Source: an uncultured Elusimicrobiales bacterium (GTDB taxonomy: Bacteria; Elusimicrobiota; Elusimicrobia; Elusimicrobiales; Elusimicrobiaceae). From it: 64,000 nt of DNA. Below the pieces are notes generated by a model, which was not told the DNA's origin, ran no database searches, and worked only from the letters and a program-made list of their open reading frames with translations. The stretch spans positions 251,940-315,939 of the forward strand of contig CAKUKI010000003.1 in assembly GCA_934662565.1 (NCBI GenBank), written 5' to 3'. Both the position numbers and the translations under genes were made by a program. Positions 1-7,521 of this stretch are shown here, one piece after another (within the stretch, counting starts at the first letter, position 1; each line of letters begins with the position of its first letter).

Positions 1-531
1 TGCGAAATTAACTTTTTGTCCGGCATTATTGTTTTGCCTGTTTTTGTGATGGACGCGCTAAACAAAATGGCCGCCAGTAAAGACCCGTTGGAACGCGCCA
101 AAGGCCGCCGCGGGCTGGACGTGGCAACCCGCTTGCAGGAGCTGAAAGAAATCGGTGTGCGTATAACCAGCCGCGCCCCCAAAGCAGATACGCCCGAAGA
201 ACGCATTGTAAAACTGGCTAAAAGTTTGGATGCGGAAGTCGTCACGCTGGATTTTAATATCAATAAAGTAGGCGCATTGTATGATGTGACCGTATTAAAC
301 GTGGCCGATTTGGCTACCGCCTTAAAACCGGTGGTACTGCCCGGAGAAACCATGTCTTTGTTCATTATGAAAGACGGTAAAGAAAAAGAACAGGGCATTG
401 GGTATTTGGACGACGGCACCATGGTGGTGGTGGAAGACGGCCGCAAGTATATTGGCAAACGGGCGGAAGTGTCCGTGTATTCCATTTTGCAAACTTCGTC
501 CGGCCGGATGATTTTTGCGAAAACGAAATAA
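1..531 (+). CDS. YacL-type PIN/TRAM domain protein (5' end outside window)
   Basis: The reading frame is open from base 1, so the gene is cut by the window edge. The first visible residues (CEINFLSG) align with the middle of the PIN domain of Bacillus YacL-type proteins, so a TTG at position 16 is an internal Leu, not a start. The C-terminal PIN half shows KLAKSLDAEVVTLDFNINKV. It is followed by a TRAM-like RNA-binding tail, LPGETMSLFIMKDGKEKEQG to GRMIFAK. Family members usually carry N-terminal membrane segments and a PIN nuclease fold; the catalytic Asp cluster is only partly visible here. Five bases separate its stop from ispDF. In Firmicutes yacL also precedes ispD-ispF, so the neighbourhood supports the call. 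Confidence 0.85.
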   Translation, partial: CEINFLSGIIVLPVFVMDALNKMAASKDPLERAKGRRGLDVATRLQELKEIGVRITSRAPKADTPEERIVKLAKSLDAEVVTLDFNINKVGALYDVTVLNVADLATALKPVVLPGETMSLFIMKDGKEKEQGIGYLDDGTMVVVEDGRKYIGKRAEVSVYSILQTSSGRMIFAKTK

Positions 532-536
532 AATTT

Positions 537-1688
537 ATGGATAAGAACAAGACGGGTTTTGCGTCAGCGGTAATTGTGGCGGGGGGAAACGGTACCCGAA
601 TGGGCCGGCCCAAGCAAATGTTGCCTCTGGGCGGGGAACCCGTCCTTTTTCACACCGTGCGTGCGTTTTTAGCCGCGCCGCAAATTGGGCAAGTGGTGGT
701 TGTCACCCCGCCGGAAAATCAGGCGGCATTGGCGGCTGAATTTGAAGGGCTGGTTTTTGCGCTCCCCGGTTCCACCCGTTTGGAATCGGTTATAAACGGG
801 GTGCAAAAAACGGCGCCGCAGACCCAAGTAGTGGCCGTGCACGACGGCGCCCGCCCGCTGGTAAAGCCGGAGCTGATAGGCCGTTGCGTGCAAGAGGCAC
901 TTACCCACGGGGCCGCATTGTTGGCGGTTCCGGTAAAGGATACTATTAAAGTGTGCGCGGAACATATCGTGCAAAATACGCCGCAGCGCGGCACGCTTTG
1001 GGCGGCGCAGACTCCCCAATGCTACCGCCGTACGGTGTTGTTGGAAGCATTGGAAAAGTTCGGCTCTCAAAAGGACGCCACGGACGAATCCCAACTGGTA
1101 GAAAAACTGGGGGTGGCGGTGCATGTTGTACCGTCGGACTATACCAATTTCAAAATTACCACACCGGAAGATTTAACTTTTGCCGAGGCACTTATGCAAG
1201 AAAATTTTATATACCGCACGGGTTTCGGGTTTGATTTACACCGTCTGGAAGCGGGAATTAAAATGTTTATGGGCGGGGCGGAAATCCCGCATACGAAAGG
1301 TTTTCAGGGCCATAGCGACGGGGATTTAGTCCTTCACGCTATTTGTGATGCTATTTTAGGCGCGCTGTGCGAGGGGGAAATAGGCATTTTATTCCCACCC
1401 ACGGACCCCACCATTAAAGGCATTTCCAGCGTGGAAATTGCCCGCAAAGTGTTGGAAATTGTGCGCCGCCGCCAAGCAGAAATCGTCCATATAGACGCCA
1501 CCATTATCACGCAGGAGCCCAAAATTAAACCACATTACGACACCGTGCGCCATTCTTTGGCCCGCGTGTTTGGTATGGATGTAAAAAATATCAGTTTCAA
1601 ATCTAAAAGTCATGAACACGTTGGCGAAATCGGCCGCGGGGAAGCCGCTATGTGCCAAGCCGTCGCCACGTTAAAAATAAGGAGTTAG
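537..1688 (+). CDS. ispDF: Bifunctional IspD/IspF enzyme of the MEP isoprenoid pathway
   Basis: The 383-residue protein fuses two MEP-pathway enzymes. Residues 1 to about 222 are 2-C-methyl-D-erythritol 4-phosphate cytidylyltransferase (IspD), with the CTP-binding loop AGGNGTRMGRPKQMLPLGG and VHDGARPLV. From about residue 224 it is 2,4-cyclodiphosphate synthase (IspF), with the metal-binding DLH in GFGFDLHRLEAG and the second His in GFQGHSDGDLVLH. Both active sites look intact. IspDF fusions are known in alpha- and epsilon-proteobacteria and some other phyla, where the fusion skips the intermediate IspE step. The gene follows the PIN/TRAM gene by 5 nt, and its ATG has no clear Shine-Dalgarno, so translation is probably coupled. 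Confidence 0.95.
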   Translation: MDKNKTGFASAVIVAGGNGTRMGRPKQMLPLGGEPVLFHTVRAFLAAPQIGQVVVVTPPENQAALAAEFEGLVFALPGSTRLESVINGVQKTAPQTQVVAVHDGARPLVKPELIGRCVQEALTHGAALLAVPVKDTIKVCAEHIVQNTPQRGTLWAAQTPQCYRRTVLLEALEKFGSQKDATDESQLVEKLGVAVHVVPSDYTNFKITTPEDLTFAEALMQENFIYRTGFGFDLHRLEAGIKMFMGGAEIPHTKGFQGHSDGDLVLHAICDAILGALCEGEIGILFPPTDPTIKGISSVEIARKVLEIVRRRQAEIVHIDATIITQEPKIKPHYDTVRHSLARVFGMDVKNISFKSKSHEHVGEIGRGEAAMCQAVATLKIRS

Positions 1689-1692
1689 TAAA

Positions 1693-2283
1693 ATGAATGT
1701 GAAAGTTTTTACCTTTTTAGTGTTAGCCGTGGGGTTGGCCGCTTGTGCCGGAACCGGAGATTACCGTTCCAAAAAGACCATCCGCCAAGGGTTAGATTAC
1801 AGTATGTATACGGATTATGAAACCTCCGCCCAATTCCCCACCGGCCCGTTGGATGCCCCCAGTGTGTTGGACGGCTCTTATTCCGCGCCGGAAGATGCTT
1901 TTGCGTCCAATGAGGGAACCGCCCCCTCGCAAGAAGAAGATTTTACGGCGGAACTGCCTTCCGGTTCGTACAGCACTTACGGCGACGTGGCCATTCCGGT
2001 AGCCAGCAAAAAATTCCGTTTGGGGGCCTCGGCCACGCAAAAAGAAATGGGCTACTTCCAGCGCGCGTTGGACCAAGCGTATAGCCGCGCGTTGCGTTCT
2101 TACCGCCCGACCGGATTTACTTATTCTGTTTCCAGCGTGGGGGCGGCCAATCCGCTTTCCGATATAGAAGTAAGTTGTATGCTGTCCGAGGATTCCGCCA
2201 ATAGCGTGGGGCAGAAAACGTGCAATTTATTTTTCCAAGAAATCGGGCTTGCTTATGCCCAATTATTAAAAGAGGCCAACTGA
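1693..2283 (+). CDS. Predicted lipoprotein, family not recognised
   Basis: The product has 196 residues. A hydrophobic signal peptide ends in the lipobox LAAC (Cys18), so it should be lipidated and processed by signal peptidase II. The mature part begins with a low-complexity acidic, Ser- and Pro-rich stretch (about residues 40-95). A more ordered C-terminal half follows with two Cys (in SCMLSED and KTCNLFF) that could form a disulfide. I do not recognise the family. It lies 4 nt after ispDF with the SD-like AAGGAG before its start, and 1 nt before cysS, so it belongs to the same operon. It could equally be a species-specific envelope protein without a link to its neighbours' pathways. Confidence 0.8.
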   Translation: MNVKVFTFLVLAVGLAACAGTGDYRSKKTIRQGLDYSMYTDYETSAQFPTGPLDAPSVLDGSYSAPEDAFASNEGTAPSQEEDFTAELPSGSYSTYGDVAIPVASKKFRLGASATQKEMGYFQRALDQAYSRALRSYRPTGFTYSVSSVGAANPLSDIEVSCMLSEDSANSVGQKTCNLFFQEIGLAYAQLLKEAN

Positions 2284-2284
2284 T

Positions 2285-3682
2285 ATGCAGCTATACAATA
2301 CCGCCAGTCATCATAAAGACGAATTTACCCCGCAAAACCCGCAAGAAGTGACCATGTACTGCTGCGGGCCGACCGTATATAACTATGCGCATATCGGCAA
2401 TTTGCGTACCTATATTTTTGAAGATTTACTGGCCCGCACCATCCGCCTGCATTATCCGCTCAAGCACGTTATGAACGTGACGGACGTGGGGCATTTAGTG
2501 TCCGACCAAGACTCCGGCGAAGACAAAATGGAAGTTGCCACCCAGCGCGAAGGCAAAAGCGCGTGGGATATTGCCAAATTTTACGAAGAAAAATTTTGGG
2601 CCGATTACGACTCTTTACACTGCACGCGGCCCACGGTCGTCTGCCGCGCCACCCAACATATTAAAGAGATGATTGCGCTGGTAAAAAAACTGGAAGAAAA
2701 AGGCTATACGTATCGCACCAGCGACGGGATTTATTACGATACTTCCAAATTTGACCGCTACGACGCGCTCGTCGGCCATGCCCGCATTAGCGGCTTGCAG
2801 GGCGGCGCGCGGGTGGAAATGAGTGACGAAAAACGCAACCCGACGGATTTTGCTTTGTGGAAGTTCTCCCCAACGGATAAAAAGCGCCAAATGGAGTGGG
2901 ACAGCCCGTGGGGGGTCGGTTTTCCGGGGTGGCATATTGAATGTTCCGCCATGGCTATGAAATATCTGGGCGACACGCTGGATATCCACTGCGGCGGTAT
3001 TGACCACGTCACCATTCACCACACCAACGAAATCGCCCAGAGCGAAGCCGCCACCGGCAAAAAATACGTCAATTATTGGGTGCATGGGGAATTTTTGATT
3101 TTGCGCTCCGGCAAAATGTCCAAATCCGCCGGAACTTTTGTGACGGTACAAACCTTGCGGGATAAAGGCTACGAGCCTTTGGCCTACCGCTATTTGTGCT
3201 TAACGGCCCATTACCGCACCCAGTTGGAATTTACTTTTGAAAGTTTAGATTCCGCCGTAAAAAGTTTGGAAAACCTGCGCGCGTTGTGCCGCCAAGCCAA
3301 AGCGGCCGCCAACGGCGCCGTGCAAGACACCCCCGCCGCCCAAGTGTGGAAAGCCAAATTTTCCGCCGCTATGGAAGACGACCTCAACGCCCCCAGAGCG
3401 CTGGCCGTGGCGTGGGAAGCGGCCCGCAGTGCGGAGCTTTCCGCGGCGGAAAAGGTAGCCGTTTTGCAATTTGCCGATAGTATTTTGGCACTGGATTTGT
3501 TTAAGGAAAAACAAGCGGTTCCGGTGGAAATCCCGCCGGCCGTGCAAGATTTGCTGGCTGCCCGCGCCGCCGCCCGCGCCGCCAAGGATTATAAAAAATC
3601 CGACGAGCTGCGCAGCGAAATTGCCAAACTGGGCTACCAAGTAAAAGATACGCCGCAAGGCCAAAAAGCGGAGAAAATATAA
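2285..3682 (+). CDS. cysS: Cysteinyl-tRNA synthetase
   Basis: This class I aminoacyl-tRNA synthetase charges tRNA-Cys. Its 465 residues are the usual length. It has the HIGN version of the HIGH motif near residues 36-39. The zinc ligands of the Cys-binding pocket are visible (CCGPT near residue 27, HIECSAM, HCGGIDHVTIHHTNE). KMSKS is present near residue 277 in SGKMSKSAGT. The C-terminal helical and anticodon-binding region is complete. It starts 1 nt after the lipoprotein stop and is followed 1 nt later by adenosine deaminase. Location next to ispD/ispF matches the conserved Firmicute gene order, although gltX and cysE are absent here. Confidence 0.97.
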   Translation: MQLYNTASHHKDEFTPQNPQEVTMYCCGPTVYNYAHIGNLRTYIFEDLLARTIRLHYPLKHVMNVTDVGHLVSDQDSGEDKMEVATQREGKSAWDIAKFYEEKFWADYDSLHCTRPTVVCRATQHIKEMIALVKKLEEKGYTYRTSDGIYYDTSKFDRYDALVGHARISGLQGGARVEMSDEKRNPTDFALWKFSPTDKKRQMEWDSPWGVGFPGWHIECSAMAMKYLGDTLDIHCGGIDHVTIHHTNEIAQSEAATGKKYVNYWVHGEFLILRSGKMSKSAGTFVTVQTLRDKGYEPLAYRYLCLTAHYRTQLEFTFESLDSAVKSLENLRALCRQAKAAANGAVQDTPAAQVWKAKFSAAMEDDLNAPRALAVAWEAARSAELSAAEKVAVLQFADSILALDLFKEKQAVPVEIPPAVQDLLAARAAARAAKDYKKSDELRSEIAKLGYQVKDTPQGQKAEKI

Positions 3683-3683
3683 T

Positions 3684-4913
3684 ATGAACATAAACCAAGT
3701 ACCTGCCGAGTTTTTGTGCCGCCTGCCCAAGGCGGATTTGCACGTCCATTTGGATGGTTCGTTGCGCCTGTCCACGCTAATTGAATTAGCCAAAAAGGAA
3801 GGGGTGGAACTCCCTTCGTACACGGAAGAAGGACTGCGCAAACTGGTTTTTAAGGATAAATACTCCTCTTTGGTGGAGTACTTGAAAGGCTTTGGCTATA
3901 CGGGCGCGGTCATGCAGAACGCCGCCAATATAGAGCGCGTAGCGTACGAGCTGGCGCAAGATTCCATCGCCGAGGGCGTGCGGTATTTGGAAGTCCGTTT
4001 TGCCCCGCAGCTCCACGCGAACGACAAACTTTCCGCGCAAGATTCCGTGCGCGCCGTGGCCCGCGGATTAAAACGCGCCCAAGACGAACACAATAATAGC
4101 GCGGCCGTTAAAAAAGGGGAAGATTTAGAATTTTACTGTGGCATTTTGGCATGTGCCATGCGTAATTTTAACGAGTTTATGTCCCCCTATTATGCCATGC
4201 TGATTAAGGCGTTGGCGCAATCTAAAAAAGAAGAAATTTTTAGTATTGCCTCTTTGGAGCTTGCCAAAATGGTGGTGCGCTTGGTAAAAGAAGAACACCT
4301 GCCCATTGTGGGGTTTGACCTTGCCGGCGAAGAAGCCGGATACCCCGCCTCGGACCATTTGGCCGCTTATCACTATGTGCATAAAAACTTTATGCGTAAA
4401 ACCGTGCACTCTGGCGAAGCCTACGGGCCGGAATCTATCTTTCAGGCCATTACGGACTGCTACGCCAACCGCATTGGGCATGGCACGCATTTGTTTTCTA
4501 CCGCTATGATTAAGGACCGCAAAGTAAAAGACAAACAAGCCTATGTGGATAGCTTGGCAAACTATATTGCCAGCGAACGCATTGGGGTAGAAGTGTGCCT
4601 GACCAGTAATTTACAAACCTTGCCGGAAATAAAATCCGTCAAAGAACATCCGGTCAAAGAAATGATTAAACGCGGCCTGCCCATTAGCATTAATACGGAT
4701 AACCGCCTAGTGTCTAACACCACCGTCACCAAAGAATTGGAACTGTTGGTGCGCAATATAGACTTGACCCCCAAAGAGCTTAAAAATGTGGTGATTGCCG
4801 GTTTTAAGGGGGCGTTTTTTCCGGGGAGTTATGTGGAAAAACGGAAGTTTATTAGGAAAGTGATTGATAGGTATAACCTGTTAGCCAAAGAATACGGCAT
4901 ACCTACATATTAA
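3684..4913 (+). CDS. add: Adenosine deaminase (TDN subclass)
   Basis: The protein is a 409-residue amidohydrolase-fold purine deaminase that converts (deoxy)adenosine to (deoxy)inosine. Zinc and catalytic residues are visible: HVH at residues 20-22 in KADLHVHLDGS, His and Glu in VHSGEAYG near 242-245, His in RIGHGTHLF, and Asp in SINTDNRL near 338. Many adenosine deaminases have two Asp there (TDDP). The TDNRL form is also familiar from actinobacterial enzymes, so the first, metal-binding Asp is kept and the second is Asn. Substrate preference may differ from adenosine. It has a GGAG Shine-Dalgarno at the end of cysS and is the last gene of the cluster. Confidence 0.9.
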   Translation: MNINQVPAEFLCRLPKADLHVHLDGSLRLSTLIELAKKEGVELPSYTEEGLRKLVFKDKYSSLVEYLKGFGYTGAVMQNAANIERVAYELAQDSIAEGVRYLEVRFAPQLHANDKLSAQDSVRAVARGLKRAQDEHNNSAAVKKGEDLEFYCGILACAMRNFNEFMSPYYAMLIKALAQSKKEEIFSIASLELAKMVVRLVKEEHLPIVGFDLAGEEAGYPASDHLAAYHYVHKNFMRKTVHSGEAYGPESIFQAITDCYANRIGHGTHLFSTAMIKDRKVKDKQAYVDSLANYIASERIGVEVCLTSNLQTLPEIKSVKEHPVKEMIKRGLPISINTDNRLVSNTTVTKELELLVRNIDLTPKELKNVVIAGFKGAFFPGSYVEKRKFIRKVIDRYNLLAKEYGIPTY

Positions 4914-4940
4914 TAACGGCTGATGGTAGGATTTAGATAT

Positions 4941-4987
4941 AAACGCACAAGGGGAAAAATAACATTTTTCCCCTTGTTTGCGTTTGA
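4941..4987. repeat. Intergenic hairpin, copy A
   Basis: An inverted repeat with arms AAACGCACAAGGGGAAAAAT and its near-complement lies just after add. The loop is AAC. The right arm has two extra bases, and the 3' flank reads GATGGGCAACA. There is no U-run after the stem, so it is a poor intrinsic terminator. It is closely related to the hairpin at 5196-5236: same AAAAT-AAC-ATTTT apex and the same GGGCAA flank. Confidence 0.7.
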
Positions 4988-5195
4988 TGGGCAACATTTT
5001 TCCACCTTTGGCCGTCTGGTCGGTCCCTTTGGGCTAGAGTGGCATACAGCCACACTGCGCCCAAACTAAGGCCCGCCCATACGGCGCAAATCTGAAAAAA
5101 CAGCCTGCGAACACTAACTCTTGTACTGCTCTGCACGGCAACGCTAAGGAAGAACGGCGAACGGCGGGGCGGCTATTGGTAAGCGGGGATTTTAA
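4988..5195. other. Non-coding stretch between the two hairpins
   Basis: This stretch contains no convincing gene. Minus-strand open frames cross it, but they read straight through the flanking hairpins, have no Shine-Dalgarno and show no recognisable domain. Short GC-rich palindromic patches occur, for example GTGGCATACAGCCAC near 5040. The block after the copy A hairpin (GGGCAACATTTTT, then CCTTTGGG) resembles the block after copy B, suggesting an old duplication. Confidence 0.5.
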
Positions 5196-5236
5196 TGCGC
5201 GGGGAACAAAATAACATTTTGTTCCCCGTTCGCATT
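5196..5236. repeat. Intergenic hairpin, copy B
   Basis: The arms GCG-GGGGAACAAAAT and ATTTTGTTCCCC-CGC flank the loop AAC. The architecture matches copy A at 4941: G-rich to A-rich stem, identical AAC apex, outer GCG/CGC pairing. It is followed by CGTGGGCAAACAATTTTT, which parallels GATGGGCAACATTTTT after copy A. Two related structured copies within 300 bp suggest a small dispersed repeat family. Confidence 0.7.
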
Positions 5237-5300
5237 TCGTGGGCAAACAATTTTTCAAATTTAAGCCCTTTTGCACCGCCTTTAGGCTCATGTAGCAGTT

Positions 5301-5376
5301 CTTGGGGTTGCACCCCAAACCCGCCTTACTTTTTTGCAATAAAAAAAGTAAGGCGGGTTTGGGGCACTTCCCCAAG
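5301..5376. repeat. Large inverted repeat with 23-bp perfect arms
   Basis: Arms at 5313-5335 and 5342-5364 (CCCCAAACCCGCCTTAC plus six T, and its exact complement) are perfectly complementary around the 6-nt loop GCAATA. An outer pair, CTTGGGG at 5301-5307 and CCCCAAG at 5370-5376, extends the structure. It lies 24 nt beyond the 3' end of the minus-strand CLC gene. It could stop or stabilise that transcript, but it lacks a terminal U-run and looks more like a palindromic repeat element. Confidence 0.75.
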
Positions 5377-5399
5377 AGAAAACCTCGGGGCGTTTTATT

Positions 5400-6776
5400 T
5401 TATTTTTTATCGTCTAAATCTTTGGTGGTGGGAATTAAGTGTTTCACCATTTCTTTGAGCGCCTTTTTCAGCAAGGTTTTGCGTTGGGGCATACGCTCTT
5501 TGTGGTCACTTTTGCGGCGCCGGAAATGCGTGGTTGGCGCGGGCGCGTCCGTAGATTTCCCGCTATCCCAAGAAATTTGCTGGCTGGGGTAAATGCTCTG
5601 CTGCCCCGTCACCAAAAAGCTAATCACGCAGGCAATGGTGGCATAAGGGGCAATTTCCGCGCCGAAAAGCTCAATCGCCATAATACTGGCCGAAAGCGGC
5701 GTATTAGCCGTGCCCGCCAGCACCGCCACTAGTCCGAGGGCCGCCAAGGTGGCCGTATCCACCCCCAAAAAATTGGCCAGCATACCGCCCGCTTGCGCGC
5801 CGATAAAGAAAATCGGCGTCACCACACCGCCCACCCCTCCGGCGGCAAACGTAATGGAGGTCGTCACAATTTTATACAAAAACCCAAACGGGCTTTGCGG
5901 GGCGGCTCCGGCCAGCACGTTATCAATGCCCGCCATGCCTAACCCCAAATACAAGGGGGAACACACATACCCAATGGTAATGAGCACTACGCCGCCCAAC
6001 GCACAAGTGCAAAAAGTGCCTAGGCGCCGCGTTAAATAGCGGAATAAAACTCGGGTAAATTTCATAATTTCAATAAACAAAATGGAAACCAACCCAAAAA
6101 ACATCCCCGCGATAATTACCTTTAGGAAGAACTGCTCCGAAAACACCGGCGAAAACTGGAGCGGATGATAAATATAGTTTACGCCTAAAAATTGGGTCAC
6201 TTGGAAGGCGGTAATCCCGGCCACAAGCGCGGGGAACATGACCTCATAAAAAATATGCCCCACCCAAAGCACTTCTAACCCAAACAGTGCGCCCGATATC
6301 GGCACGCCGAACACCCCGGCAAACCCGGCGCTTACGCCGCAAATCATCATTTGGCGTTGGTGGTGGGCGTCCATACGCATTAGGCGGGCCAAAATGGAGC
6401 TTACCCCGGCGCCCACATCCGCGCAGGGGGCCTCTTTACCGGCGGAGCCGCCCGTCACCATGGTTAAAATGGATAAAAAGAATCCTTTGGTAATAGACAG
6501 GAACGAAATAGGCCCATAGTTATTAATTTTATTTACAACCGCATCGGTGGTATAGTCGCGGTCTTTGGGGAAGGTCTTGCGGGAAAGCAACATACAGACG
6601 TATAAAAAAACCGGCATGCCCAAATAAAAAAACGGCACATTGTTGCGCGCCCCAATGGCGGCATCCAATGTTTTTAAGAATACCGCATCCAACACGCCCA
6701 CCACAACCCCTATCAGGGTGGCGAGCATAAACCATTTTACAATTTGTATCACACTGTTATTACTGGTATTTAGCAT
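5400..6776 (-). CDS. CLC-family chloride channel or anion/proton antiporter
   Basis: The 458-residue polytopic membrane protein has CLC signatures. GGSAGKEAP at residues 109-117 corresponds to the GREGP motif and keeps the gating Glu (Glu115), with Ala in place of the following Gly. GGVGGVVTP matches the third anion-pathway motif. The usual GSGIP serine motif is not obvious near residue 75, where the sequence reads RDYTTDAVV, so anion selectivity is uncertain. The C-terminus is a short charged cytoplasmic tail without CBS domains. The gene stands alone and is divergent from marC. It probably moves Cl- or another halide across the inner membrane. Confidence 0.9.
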   Translation of the reverse strand: MLNTSNNSVIQIVKWFMLATLIGVVVGVLDAVFLKTLDAAIGARNNVPFFYLGMPVFLYVCMLLSRKTFPKDRDYTTDAVVNKINNYGPISFLSITKGFFLSILTMVTGGSAGKEAPCADVGAGVSSILARLMRMDAHHQRQMMICGVSAGFAGVFGVPISGALFGLEVLWVGHIFYEVMFPALVAGITAFQVTQFLGVNYIYHPLQFSPVFSEQFFLKVIIAGMFFGLVSILFIEIMKFTRVLFRYLTRRLGTFCTCALGGVVLITIGYVCSPLYLGLGMAGIDNVLAGAAPQSPFGFLYKIVTTSITFAAGGVGGVVTPIFFIGAQAGGMLANFLGVDTATLAALGLVAVLAGTANTPLSASIMAIELFGAEIAPYATIACVISFLVTGQQSIYPSQQISWDSGKSTDAPAPTTHFRRRKSDHKERMPQRKTLLKKALKEMVKHLIPTTKDLDDKK

Positions 6777-6856
6777 ACTATAAATGGTACTAAATTGGGG
6801 CCCCGCCTACAAACGGTTAAAATTAGGTTAGGGCCGCTGCCGTTGGGAGCGTATTT

Positions 6857-6865
6857 TGCTATAAT
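6857..6865 (+). promoter_or_regulatory. Extended -10 promoter for the marC operon
   Basis: TGCTATAAT is an exact TGN-TATAAT extended -10 element, 59 nt before the marC ATG. No good -35 hexamer is found at 16-18 bp spacing, which fits an extended -10 promoter. Confidence 0.6.
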
Positions 6866-6923
6866 TTAATAGACGGCATCCACGCCGCGCGGGCCTTTTG
6901 GCGGCCCAAGGAGAATTTTTATT

Positions 6924-7517
6924 ATGGACTTTTTCATTTCTTCCGTAATTACCTTATCTTTGGTAATGGATGGATTCGGCAATATCCCTTTGTTTATTGC
7001 CGCGCTTAAAAAGGTAGCGCCGGAACGGCGCAAAACCGTGCTATTGCGCGAACTGGGCATAGCCCTTGTAATTATGGTGGGCTTTTTGTTTATGGGTAAA
7101 TGGTTCTTGCGCGCATTTGGCGTGCGGCCGTTTTCTTTAAGTGTAGCGGGCGGGATTATCCTGTTTATTATTTCCGTTAAGTTGGTGTTCGGCGGGGAAG
7201 ACGAAGTAAAAACCGACCCCAAAGAAGACGAACCTTTTGTGGTGCCGTTGGCTATCCCGCTGGTGGCGGGTCCGGCGGCGCTTTCTATGGTGATGATTCT
7301 TTCCGCCCAAGCGCCCAATAAACTGGTGACGTTAGGCGTGGTGTTGGTGGCCTCGCTTATTAACTCGGTTATTTTGATGTTGTCCTTTCCTATCAGCACC
7401 CTGTTGGGCAAACGCGGCCTGATTGCTATTGAGCGTTTAACGGGTATGATTCTTATTTTAATGTCCGTGGATATGGTGCTGGGCGGCATTGCCGAATTTA
7501 TGAAATTAGGGAATTAA
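6924..7517 (+). CDS. MarC-family (UPF0056) integral membrane protein
   Basis: The protein has 197 residues, close to the usual length for the MarC family, with about six transmembrane helices. It begins MDFFISSVITLSLVMDGFGN, matching the conserved N-terminal helix, and contains IPLVAGPAALSMVM, the family's internal repeat motif. The biochemical role of MarC proteins is not established; the early link to multiple antibiotic resistance was not upheld. AAGGAG lies 10 nt before the ATG. The next gene starts 4 nt after its stop, so it heads an operon with the thioredoxin/DsbD-like protein and pilins. Confidence 0.9.
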   Translation: MDFFISSVITLSLVMDGFGNIPLFIAALKKVAPERRKTVLLRELGIALVIMVGFLFMGKWFLRAFGVRPFSLSVAGGIILFIISVKLVFGGEDEVKTDPKEDEPFVVPLAIPLVAGPAALSMVMILSAQAPNKLVTLGVVLVASLINSVILMLSFPISTLLGKRGLIAIERLTGMILILMSVDMVLGGIAEFMKLGN

Positions 7518-7521
7518 TCAA

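Noticed and set aside
3684..4913. Inactive adenosine deaminase because of TDN instead of TDD
   Set aside because: The TDNRL form is a known subclass, and the metal ligands and catalytic Glu are intact.
4941..4987. Rho-independent terminator for add
   Set aside because: The stem is strong, but there is no U-run after it, so I list it as a repeat hairpin only.
4933..5375. Minus-strand open frames crossing the hairpin region between add and the CLC gene
   Set aside because: They read straight through palindromes, have no Shine-Dalgarno and show no domain; the non-coding structure explains them better.
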